The notes beneath the pieces are model-generated. The model was given only the letters and a program-made list of their open reading frames with translations, did not search any database and was not told the origin of the DNA. A DNA stretch of 29,216 nt from Nitrospirota bacterium (GTDB lineage Bacteria > Nitrospirota_A > Leptospirillia > Leptospirillales > Leptospirillaceae): the NCBI GenBank assembly GCA_027415455.1, contig DAIBSV010000008.1:1-29216 (forward strand), given 5' to 3'. Below, in pieces: positions 7,446 to 13,975 of the stretch. Position numbers and translations under genes: made by a program. Position 1 is the first letter of the stretch; each line of letters opens with the position of its first letter.

Positions 7446-7733
7446 TCGGCACATAAGAACCCGGAGAGGATGCCGCTCAGCGGTGTTATCTCCGGCCGCT
7501 CTTATTGCGGACGCGCCATTTTCGAAAAACAACCGTTTCCGCGGTCTCGCAGGCTGGGGAACAGCATTGCAGGGAAGAGGTCGACATCCTCCCCTTTCGG
7601 AAGAAAAGGGGATCCCGGCCGGGCTTGCGCCCTCCGGCGGGTTCCTGTGACGGACGCCAGATTCGGTGAAGATCATTGCCACAGGCTCTGCGGGCCTGTC
7701 TGGCCCTGTTTGCATAATGTGCGGAGATTGCGT
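7416..7733 (-). ncRNA. Candidate structured small RNA or attenuator leader, unrecognised
   Basis: A roughly 315-nt segment lies between a promoter (7739-7766) and a U7 hairpin. In the minus-strand reading it contains a string of hairpins: ACAGGC/GCCTGT; CCTGTG/CACAGG, which competes with the first; GGGC-GCAA-GCCC, a GNRA tetraloop; CCCCTTT/AAAGGGG; GCTG/CAGC; ACCG/CGGT; and a perfect 7-bp CCGGAGA/TCTCCGG stem enclosing CCGC-TGA-GCGG. It lacks the conserved boxes of RNase P RNA, tmRNA and SRP RNA and matches no riboswitch that I recognise. It may be a free small RNA or a terminator-controlled leader of the TPR-aroQ-efp-acc operon. No convincing reading frame crosses it. Confidence 0.4.
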
Positions 7734-7738
7734 CGGAG

Positions 7739-7766
7739 ATTTTACGGAAGAGACTTCCTCTTCCAA
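7739..7766 (-). promoter_or_regulatory. Promoter of the candidate RNA/leader
   Basis: TTGGAA (7761-7766, 4 of 6) and TAAAAT (7739-7744, 5 of 6) are 16 nt apart on the minus strand. Transcription would start near 7732, directly at the structured segment. Confidence 0.45.
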
Positions 7767-8212
7767 CCCGATATCTTCGGTTGTCAACGAACAAAATGAA
7801 GATCTTTGCGGTCTCTGCCGGACATCACTTTCTCTCGTCGTCGAGGATAGCAAAAGCGCAGGGAAAAATCACGCCTGACATCTCTTCCCTGAATCACCGA
7901 GTTTTGCGGGGGGATTCCCGATGATTTAAAATCCCCGCGCAAGTTCCCCTCTTTGCGTATAGAGACATTGTCCTGAGGGTTTTCAGGAGAAAAAGAGCGG
8001 AATTTTTTAAGCTCGCCCCTTTTTATTAAAGGCCGGGCCGGAGTGGCTGGCCCTGACCTTCGAATGCACGGCAAAGGTCCGGAAGGATATGGTCCACAAA
8101 CGGACAGTCGGCCCTTCCGGACCGGGCCGGGTTCTCCTGCCGCCGCTGCGGGATCGGAAAACGGAAACAGCGAGGGCAGAGACCCTCTCGACAGCACATG
8201 GCTCCTCGCCTC
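7767..8212. other. Gene-free stretch rich in inverted repeats
   Basis: I see no credible gene here; open frames of up to 137 codons lack ribosome-binding sites and recognisable sequence. It holds a stem-loop at 7906-7938 (GCGGGG/CCCCGC plus ATT/AAT), a small hairpin near 7970-7990 (CCTGA/TCAGG), GGGCC/GGCCC near 8036-8052 and, most strikingly, a perfect 11-bp stem GGTCCGGAAGG/CCTTCCGGACC at 8076-8123 with a 26-nt loop. These could be RNA structures, protein-binding sites or remains of a mobile element. Confidence 0.5.
8076..8123. repeat. 11-bp perfect inverted repeat
   Basis: GGTCCGGAAGG at 8076-8086 and its exact complement CCTTCCGGACC at 8113-8123 flank a 26-nt loop. No T-run follows on either strand, so it is not a standard terminator. 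The function is unknown. Confidence 0.7.
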
Positions 8213-8241
8213 TTGACAAATCCGATCAATCTGGAAATACT
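8213..8241 (+). promoter_or_regulatory. Promoter reading toward the NRAMP gene
   Basis: A perfect TTGACA (8213-8218) and AATACT (8236-8241, 4 of 6) lie 17 nt apart. Transcription from about 8248 would produce a leader of some 550 nt before the transporter ATG, starting at a row of hairpins. Confidence 0.45.
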
Positions 8242-8430
8242 TTGGACAGTCTGGTCAGTCTTTGACCAGGAGCGCCCGTCAGTCTTGTCGGCGGGCGATG
8301 GAGTCCACCATCTTCGGAGGTTTTATGGAAAGCGACCCTAGTCGCATGCGGACAGGAAAGGAGGGGAAGGCCGTCCGTTAACTCCCTCGCCTCTTTCCTG
8401 CTTCATCCTTCCTTTGTCCTGTCCGCTGTT
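8242..8430 (+). ncRNA. Hairpin-rich 5' leader, possible RNA regulator
   Basis: Directly downstream of the promoter come CTGGTCA-GTCTT-TGACCAG (perfect 7 bp), CGCCCG/CGGGCG, GATGG-AGTCCA-CCATC and then a long imperfect stem. The outer arms of that stem are GCGGACAGGA (about 8348-8357) and TCCTGTCCGC (about 8418-8427), and its interior can also pair as CAGGAAAG/CTTTCCTG. Such alternatives are typical of regulatory leaders. It does not match the manganese (yybP-ykoY) or magnesium (M-box) riboswitch signatures as I know them. Whether it forms one RNA with the transporter mRNA is inferred. From 8431 to 8790 I see only small hairpins (GGGTC-TGT-GACCC near 8740; CTCTCC/GGAGAG near 8763). Confidence 0.35.
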
Positions 8431-8800
8431 TCCTCTTTGACACGCTTACAATTCGAACATCCGGATGACTTTGCCAGACTCGGGTCCTCAGGTTTTTCGT
8501 GTCGTGCCCAAGCGAAGAAAAATTGTCAAAAAACACGGAAAGGACAGTCTCATGCCAGCGCATCACACTTCATCCACGCTCTTTGTCGTTCTGCGGAAAA
8601 TCAGAATTCTCCTTGATGTCGTGGGGGAGATCCTGACCCAGCCCGGACCTTTGGGTCGAATCGGTCCCTGCTCGGACACGCTTCGGACCCATCGGTTGCT
8701 TCCCCCTTGCCCATTCCGGTGATTCGTTGTCGCAAGAGGGGTCTGTGACCCGATCCCCCCACCTCTCCGCCTTAGGGAGAGATCTGAAAAAGGAGTGTTT

Positions 8801-10456
8801 ATGAAAAATCCGATCCTTCATGCGGCCAATTCCCGGAGCCCTGGCTCCGGAGAGTCGCATGCCGGAGAAATTCGCGGGGCTCTGGGCACCATTTCGCGCC
8901 ATTCTCCCCTTCCTTCCTCTCCCCTGGCCAGAAGGGTCCGGACCCTTCTGGCCATTCTCGGGCCGGGACTGATCGTCATGAGCGGGGACAATGATGCCGG
9001 AGCCTTTGCCATTTACACCCGAGCCGGTCAAAACTACGGAACCGCGCTCTTGTGGACGCTTCTTCTCCTTGTGCCCGTCATCTATATCAACCAGGAAATG
9101 GTTCTGCGGCTCGGGGCCGTTACGGGAGTCGGACACGCCCGCCTCATTTTCGAACGCTTCGGACGGTTCTGGGGGGCCTTCAGCGTGATCGACCTGTTTC
9201 TTCTCAATGCCTTGACGATCGTCACCGAGTTCATCGGGATCAGCCTGGGCCTCGGGTATCTGGGGATTCCCAAACTCCTGGGGGTGGGGGCTGCCGCAAT
9301 CCTCATCATGCTGACGGCGAGTACGGGGAATTTCAGGCGATTCGAGCGATTCACGCTCTTTCTGGTCTTCGGAAGCCTGTTGCTCGTTCCTCTCTTTTTC
9401 ATGATCCATCCGCCGATGCACCAAATGGGCCACGATTTCTTTGTTCCGGGGATTCCGAAAGGAGGCCATCCCGAAGATATCCTGCTTCTGGTCATCGCGA
9501 TCGTGGGAACCACCATCGCTCCCTGGCAGCTCTTTTTCCAGCAAAGCTACGTCATCGACAAAAGGATCACCACCCGCTTCATCCGATACGAACGGATCGA
9601 CCTGTGGATCGGAATTGCGGTGGTCGTCGCCGGCGCCGCCGCCATGATGGGTATCGCCGCAAAAACCTTCGCCGGCCATCCCGAATTCGGGAATTTCACG
9701 GACGCCGGAGCGGTGGCCGCGACGATCTCAAAATACCATGGCCATCTCGCGGGAGTCCTTTTCGCCGTCGCCCTGATCGACGCCTGCATCGTGGGCGCGT
9801 CGGCAGTCTCTCTCTCGACCGCTTATGCGCTGGGAGATGTATTTTCGATGGGCCATTCCCTCCACAAAAAGCCGACGGAGGCGCTGGGATTCTATGCCTT
9901 CTTTTTCGGGCTGATCGCTCTGGCCGCTCTTCTCGTCACCTCTCCCGGGGTTCCCCTCGGACTTTTGACCAACATGGTCCAGACGCTGGCGGGGGTGCTC
10001 CTTCCCAGCGCGACCGTTTTTCTCCTGCTTCTCTGCAACGACAGGGCCGTGTTGGGTCCGTGGGTCAACTCGCGTGCCGTCAATATTTTCACCGCCGTCG
10101 TCGTCGCCATTCTCGTGATGCTCTCGGCCATCCTGACTGTCTCCGAACTCTTTCCCTCGCTCCGCTGGAAAACGATGGTGACGTTGATCGCTGCGGGATT
10201 GCTGATCGGAAGTCTGACCGCCCTCGTCGTCCGGATCGTTGAACGAAAGAATTCCCCGGAACCCCCCACACTGGAGGAGACGGTCGACGCCTCTCGGGAG
10301 CATTGGAAAATGCCTCCGCTCGATCGGCTTCCCCCGGGAAGGCTCTCCCTTTCAAGCCGGGTCTGGATGACTGTTCTGAGATCCTATCTGGCAGTGGCCG
10401 GTGGGCTCTTGTTCTTTAAGCTGATTCGCCTGGCTTTTTCGGGAGAAGCCAGTTAA
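8801..10456 (+). CDS. NRAMP-superfamily divalent metal transporter, atypical (NRMT-like)
   Basis: The 551-residue inner-membrane protein has about 11-12 membrane helices after a 48-residue Ser/Pro-rich N-terminus. In helix 1 the canonical DPGN is replaced by DNDAG (Asp63-Gly67) within GPGLIVMSGDNDAGAF. In helix 6 the canonical A-T-V-M-P-H is replaced by T-T-I-A-P-W (Ala240, Trp242), so the metal-binding Met is lost. These changes resemble the NRAMP-related magnesium transporter branch rather than Mn/Fe-importing MntH, so magnesium or a broad cation range is likely but not proven. The C-terminus adds about 60 residues with a final membrane helix. The ATG at 8801 has AAGGAG 5 nt upstream. The gene stands alone, with a long hairpin-rich leader. 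Confidence 0.85.
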   Translation: MKNPILHAANSRSPGSGESHAGEIRGALGTISRHSPLPSSPLARRVRTLLAILGPGLIVMSGDNDAGAFAIYTRAGQNYGTALLWTLLLLVPVIYINQEMVLRLGAVTGVGHARLIFERFGRFWGAFSVIDLFLLNALTIVTEFIGISLGLGYLGIPKLLGVGAAAILIMLTASTGNFRRFERFTLFLVFGSLLLVPLFFMIHPPMHQMGHDFFVPGIPKGGHPEDILLLVIAIVGTTIAPWQLFFQQSYVIDKRITTRFIRYERIDLWIGIAVVVAGAAAMMGIAAKTFAGHPEFGNFTDAGAVAATISKYHGHLAGVLFAVALIDACIVGASAVSLSTAYALGDVFSMGHSLHKKPTEALGFYAFFFGLIALAALLVTSPGVPLGLLTNMVQTLAGVLLPSATVFLLLLCNDRAVLGPWVNSRAVNIFTAVVVAILVMLSAILTVSELFPSLRWKTMVTLIAAGLLIGSLTALVVRIVERKNSPEPPTLEETVDASREHWKMPPLDRLPPGRLSLSSRVWMTVLRSYLAVAGGLLFFKLIRLAFSGEAS

Positions 10457-10462
10457 ATGGTT

Positions 10463-10508
10463 GACACCGACCCTTCCTCCATATGGTTCGTGAACGGAAG
10501 GCTGTGTC
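10463..10508. terminator. Hairpin between convergent genes
   Basis: GACAC...GTGTC and CCTTCC...GGAAGG form a two-part stem enclosing CCATATGG and GTTC-GT-GAAC, in the 75-nt gap between the transporter and coaBC, which converge. There is no clear U-tract, so it may act as a bidirectional mRNA-end hairpin rather than a strict intrinsic terminator. Confidence 0.45.
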
Positions 10509-10531
10509 GCTGGAGAGGCAAGGATGACGGG

Positions 10532-11830
10532 TCAGGAGGAAGGGAAAGGCGTCATGGTCGGGAATGACCATCCGCATTTTCCTGGAAAGGCGCGGGATGG
10601 CCGGGCCACCCCCCCCGCGACGACGGCGTCGAGGATCTGTCCGGCGATGGCGCTCTTGTCCGCCCTCGGGAGGGTCCGGAACTCTCCCGAGGGGGTGACG
10701 AGGACCACCTCGTTGTCGGGGGAGGAGAATCCGATGTCGGCGCGCGAGATGTCGTTCGCCACAAGGAGGTCCACCTTCTTGTGGCGGCATTTTTCAAGGA
10801 GCAGGGAGGGGTCGAGGGAGGACTCGGCCGCGAAGCCGACCAGGAACTGTCCCGGTCTTTTCCGGGCGGCGAGTCCCTTCAGGATGTCGGGGTTTTCCAC
10901 CAGGGAGAGGGTCCATTCCCGGCCGTCCTTTTTCCGCTTTCCCGTGACGGGATCCTTCATGCGATAGTCAGAGACGGCTGCCGCCATGATCAGAAGCTGG
11001 TGGGAGGGAAAGAGGGATTCGAGGGTCTCCTGCATCTCCCGGGCGGTGGTCACCCGGTGGAGGTCGCAGCCCGGAGGAGGGGGGAGGTCGGTCGGCCCCG
11101 AGACGAGCGTCACCCGGGCCCCCCGTGCCTGGGCGGCGCGGGCCAGGGCGTTCCCCATCCGTCCCGAGGAGGCGTTGCCGATGTAGCGGACGGCGTCGAT
11201 CGGTTCCCGTGTCGGTCCGGTGGAGATGAGGACGCTGAGACCCGACAGGGGGCCGTCCGGGGGCCGGACCGTCCTGAGAACGGGAAGAAGGGCCTCGAGA
11301 ATGCGGTCGACCGGGGCCATGCGGCCGAGGCCGGACTTTCCGGAGGCCAGGGGACCGGCCTCGGGGGGAATCTCGACCACCCCTCGCTCCAGAAGCGTCT
11401 TACGGTGCCCCGTCGAGGCGGGATGGTGATACATCGCCTCCTCCATGGCGGGAGCGATCAGGACCGGAACGGTGGCCGAGAGCAGGAGCGTCGAGAGAAG
11501 GTCGTCCGCCAGGCCCAGGGCCATCCTGGCGATGAAGTCGGCCGAGGCGGGAGCCACGAGCACGGCGTCGGACTTGTCCAGAAGGGCGAGATGGGAGACC
11601 CGTCCCCCTCCCTCCTCGCGAGGGCGGCGCGGATTGAAGAGGTCCGTTTCGACCGGATGGCCCGAAAAGACCTCCGCCGGCAGAACCGGGAAAAAAGGAA
11701 GCGCGTTCCGGGTGGCGACCACCCGGACGGAAATACCCTCCCCCTCGAGCCGCCGGATGAGGTCGAGGGACTTGTAGGCGGCAATGCTCCCGGTGACGCC
11801 CAGGAGGATGGAGGGGGACCGATCCGGCAA
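10532..11830 (-). CDS. coaBC: Bifunctional phosphopantothenoylcysteine decarboxylase / phosphopantothenate-cysteine ligase
   Basis: CoaBC makes phosphopantetheine for coenzyme A: CoaB couples cysteine to phosphopantothenate using CTP and the flavoprotein CoaC decarboxylates the product. The 432-residue protein has the flavodoxin-like CoaC half first (LLGVTGSIAAYKSLDLIRRL, catalytic SHLALLDKSDAVLVAPAS, PAMEEAMYHHP), then the CoaB half (ISTGPTREPIDAVRYIGNAS and SSGRMGNALARAA, VGFAAE). The substrate clamp reads LASGKSGLGRM where E. coli has ACG...GRM, so the clamp cysteine is a serine. The start is TTG at 11830, 6 nt after the rpoZ stop, with AAGGAG upstream. Order after rpoZ is typical of many bacteria. 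The last 20 residues are not conserved in the family. Confidence 0.95.
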   Translation of the reverse strand: MPDRSPSILLGVTGSIAAYKSLDLIRRLEGEGISVRVVATRNALPFFPVLPAEVFSGHPVETDLFNPRRPREEGGGRVSHLALLDKSDAVLVAPASADFIARMALGLADDLLSTLLLSATVPVLIAPAMEEAMYHHPASTGHRKTLLERGVVEIPPEAGPLASGKSGLGRMAPVDRILEALLPVLRTVRPPDGPLSGLSVLISTGPTREPIDAVRYIGNASSGRMGNALARAAQARGARVTLVSGPTDLPPPPGCDLHRVTTAREMQETLESLFPSHQLLIMAAAVSDYRMKDPVTGKRKKDGREWTLSLVENPDILKGLAARKRPGQFLVGFAAESSLDPSLLLEKCRHKKVDLLVANDISRADIGFSSPDNEVVLVTPSGEFRTLPRADKSAIAGQILDAVVAGGVARPSRAFPGKCGWSFPTMTPFPSS

Positions 11831-11835
11831 GGGAC

Positions 11836-12240
11836 TCAGATCTCCTTGTCGTCCTCGATATCTTCTCCGCCATCCCCCGGTTCGGCGGAATAGGCGGGAT
11901 CTTCCTGGTAAACGTCGAGGTCGGCCCGGATCGCCTCGGTCGATTCGCGGGCGTATCCACGCGGAGCCGGAAGATATTCTTCCTGCTTTCGGGCGGCCCG
12001 GATCGCCTCGCGATGCTTCTGCTCGGCAAGGACGGCCGCCTGACCCGTCAGAATGGGGACCTTCTTGCCGAGAATTTCGGCGAGCCCGATGGTTGTTTCC
12101 TTGTGGTAGGGCCAGTCCTGAACGGGGGAATGTCCTTCCATGATCTGGCGGGTCCGCTTGGCCGCCGCGATGACGAGCCTGTAGTGGCTGTCGATCACGT
12201 CGTCAGTGTACTCGATGGGCTGGGAAATAAGATCGTTCAT
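11836..12240 (-). CDS. rpoZ: RNA polymerase omega subunit
   Basis: Omega assists assembly of the beta' subunit and in many bacteria forms part of a ppGpp site. The 134-residue protein carries the conserved core DDVIDSHYRLVIAAAKRTRQI, followed by a family-poor, acidic tail (ending GGEDIEDDKEI) that makes it longer than the 91-residue E. coli protein. Two consecutive ATGs are possible; the second (12240) sits 6 nt after GGAG and is preferred. It lies between gmk and coaBC, the usual neighbourhood. Confidence 0.9.
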   Translation of the reverse strand: MNDLISQPIEYTDDVIDSHYRLVIAAAKRTRQIMEGHSPVQDWPYHKETTIGLAEILGKKVPILTGQAAVLAEQKHREAIRAARKQEEYLPAPRGYARESTEAIRADLDVYQEDPAYSAEPGDGGEDIEDDKEI

Positions 12241-12307
12241 CATTTTCTCCGTGCGTTCATTGTGTTCGGCCCCGGCGAGCCTCCTGGGGTTCGTCCGGTC
12301 CCGACCG

Positions 12308-13018
12308 TCAAAGGGATGAGCCGTTGCCCGCGAACCCCTTCAAATAGGTTTTTTCCATGAATTCCTGAAGACCGCTCTTCCGGTAATGCTCCGCCCGGAT
12401 GATGGCCAGCAGATCCTGGGACGCCCTGTCGAACTCCCGGTTGATCAGAAGGTAATCGTATTCATTATAGCTGGTTATTTCTTTTTTTGCGCGCTCGAGC
12501 CGCTTTTTGATCGTTTCGGGGGAATCCTGGGCCCTTCCCGACAGTCGTTCCCGCAATACCTCGTAGGAGGGCGGAAGAATGTAGACGGAGAGGCTGGGGA
12601 TCCCGCTTTGCCGCATGGTCCGGGCTCCCTGGATGTCGATGTCGACCAGGACATCCTTGCCCTGGGAGAAGGAGCGTTCGATCTGATTGCGCGCCGTTCC
12701 GTAATGGTTTCCGTAGACCTCCGCCGTTTCGAGAAACTCCCCCTTCGCCTTCATCTCGGCGAAGAGATCCGGCGTCACGAAGAAGTAGTCGACGCCGTCG
12801 ACCTCTCCCGGCCGGGGAGAGCGCGTGGTGTAGGAAATCGAATAGGTGATCCAGCCCACCATGGAGGAGACTCGCCGGCAGAGGCTCGTTTTTCCGGCGC
12901 CAGATGGGGCCGAGACAATATAGAGCAGGGGACGTCCCATTTCGGGCCGGAGAGAAAACCACGAAAGCCCTGAAGCCTGGGTGGAAAGGGACGGAGTCTC
13001 GCTTGTCGTTTTGTTCAC
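12308..13018 (-). CDS. gmk: Guanylate kinase
   Basis: Gmk phosphorylates GMP to GDP with ATP. The P-loop APSGAGKT is at residues 37-44, followed by the GMP-binding segment ISYTTRSPRPGEVDGVDYFF and the lid and C-terminal features DIDIQGARTMR and SRAQDSPETIKKRLERA-like residues (GRAQDSPETIKKRL). The 236-residue length exceeds the usual 200-210 because of an N-terminal extension of about 25 Ser/Thr-rich residues. The GTG at 13018 has AAGGA 6 nt upstream, which supports this start over the internal ATG (residue 27, no ribosome-binding site). It lies between yicC and rpoZ. Confidence 0.95.
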   Translation of the reverse strand: MNKTTSETPSLSTQASGLSWFSLRPEMGRPLLYIVSAPSGAGKTSLCRRVSSMVGWITYSISYTTRSPRPGEVDGVDYFFVTPDLFAEMKAKGEFLETAEVYGNHYGTARNQIERSFSQGKDVLVDIDIQGARTMRQSGIPSLSVYILPPSYEVLRERLSGRAQDSPETIKKRLERAKKEITSYNEYDYLLINREFDRASQDLLAIIRAEHYRKSGLQEFMEKTYLKGFAGNGSSL

Positions 13019-13057
13019 GGGTTGTCCTTGCTCTTCATTGGGGGTGGACCGCCCGGG

Positions 13058-13936
13058 TCACTCCAGATTCTGGATCTGCTCCCGGAAACTCGACAGGATG
13101 TTTCGGATTTCCATCGCCGGCTGGAAGAGTTCGGGGGAGGGCTCCTTCGAGATGAAGGTCGTCAGCTCCCGGTTCATCTCCTGGGCCAGAAAGTCCAGGG
13201 ACCGTCCCAGGAGTCCTCCCTTTTCGATTTCCCGCTCGGCCTGGGCCAGGTGGATGTGAAAGCGCTTCCACTCCTCCTCGTTGTCTTTCTTGGCAAGATA
13301 GAGGAGCGCCTCTTCCTCGAAGCGCTTTCCGGGATCGCCCTCGATTTCCCGGAGATAGGACTTCATCCGTTCCAGGAACTTTCTCCGGATCTCCTTGCGG
13401 GCCGTTTTCTTCCTTTCTTCGATCTGGTCTGCCAGCTTGCGGATGGAGGCAATGAACTCCCTGAGGAGATGGAGGAGCGCCTGGCCTTCCCTTTCCCGGG
13501 AGAGGACGAGGGCCTCCAGTGCCCCGGAAAAGTCGGCGAGAGCGGTCCGCTCGTCGAGGGGCGGGGACTCGGCGAAGCTGTCCAGCGCCAGCATCTGCAG
13601 GATGTGGGAGATCTCGATCTCCCGCGAGAGACCGAGCTGGTGGTTCAGGAGTGAGAGGTTCCGGTAGGCCCTGACCCCTTTTTCGATGAAGGAGTTCAGG
13701 CTCTTCCCCGATCCTTCGGTCCGGTGAATGTAGGCGTCGATTCTCCCCCGCGAGAGACGCTGGGAGACGGATTTCCGGAGCGACGGCTCCAGGCCTTCCC
13801 ATTCGGGGGGGATCCGAAGGACGATTTCGAGGGAGCGGTGGTTGTAGGATCTGAGCTGGATCCGATAGCCGTTGGCCGTCAGGGATTCGGCATATCCGGT
13901 CATGCTGGCGATCTGTCCCGTGACCGGGTCAGCCAT
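13058..13936 (-). CDS. yicC: YicC-family endoribonuclease
   Basis: 292 residues, near the family length (E. coli YicC 287). It opens with the YicC signature IASMTGYAESL and RSYNHRSLEIVLRIPPEWEG and closes with the DUF1732 C-terminal domain GGLLGRSLDFLAQEMNRELT and PAMEIRNILSSFREQIQNLE. YicC has been described as an endoribonuclease acting on small RNAs, including RyhB in E. coli. The ATG at 13936 has GAGG 8 nt upstream. It precedes gmk by 39 nt and follows gltB by about 40 nt; yicC-gmk-rpoZ-coaBC is a widespread cluster. Confidence 0.93.
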   Translation of the reverse strand: MADPVTGQIASMTGYAESLTANGYRIQLRSYNHRSLEIVLRIPPEWEGLEPSLRKSVSQRLSRGRIDAYIHRTEGSGKSLNSFIEKGVRAYRNLSLLNHQLGLSREIEISHILQMLALDSFAESPPLDERTALADFSGALEALVLSREREGQALLHLLREFIASIRKLADQIEERKKTARKEIRRKFLERMKSYLREIEGDPGKRFEEEALLYLAKKDNEEEWKRFHIHLAQAEREIEKGGLLGRSLDFLAQEMNRELTTFISKEPSPELFQPAMEIRNILSSFREQIQNLE

Positions 13937-13975
13937 GGATCAATCCTCCCTCGGCCGGAACGAAGCCTCCCGGTC

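Noticed and set aside
7784..8197. 137-codon minus-strand frame in the gene-free stretch
   Set aside because: It crosses several stem-loops, lacks a ribosome-binding site and has no recognisable sequence.
8285..8320. Resemblance to a fluoride riboswitch (GGCGATGGAGTCCACC)
   Set aside because: The 5' half looks similar, but the partner element (about GCTGATG-CTCC) is missing, and the segment forms a simple GATGG/CCATC hairpin instead.
8570..9679. 369-codon minus-strand open frame opposite the NRAMP gene
   Set aside because: Opposes clear membrane helices of the transporter; no ribosome-binding site and no family.
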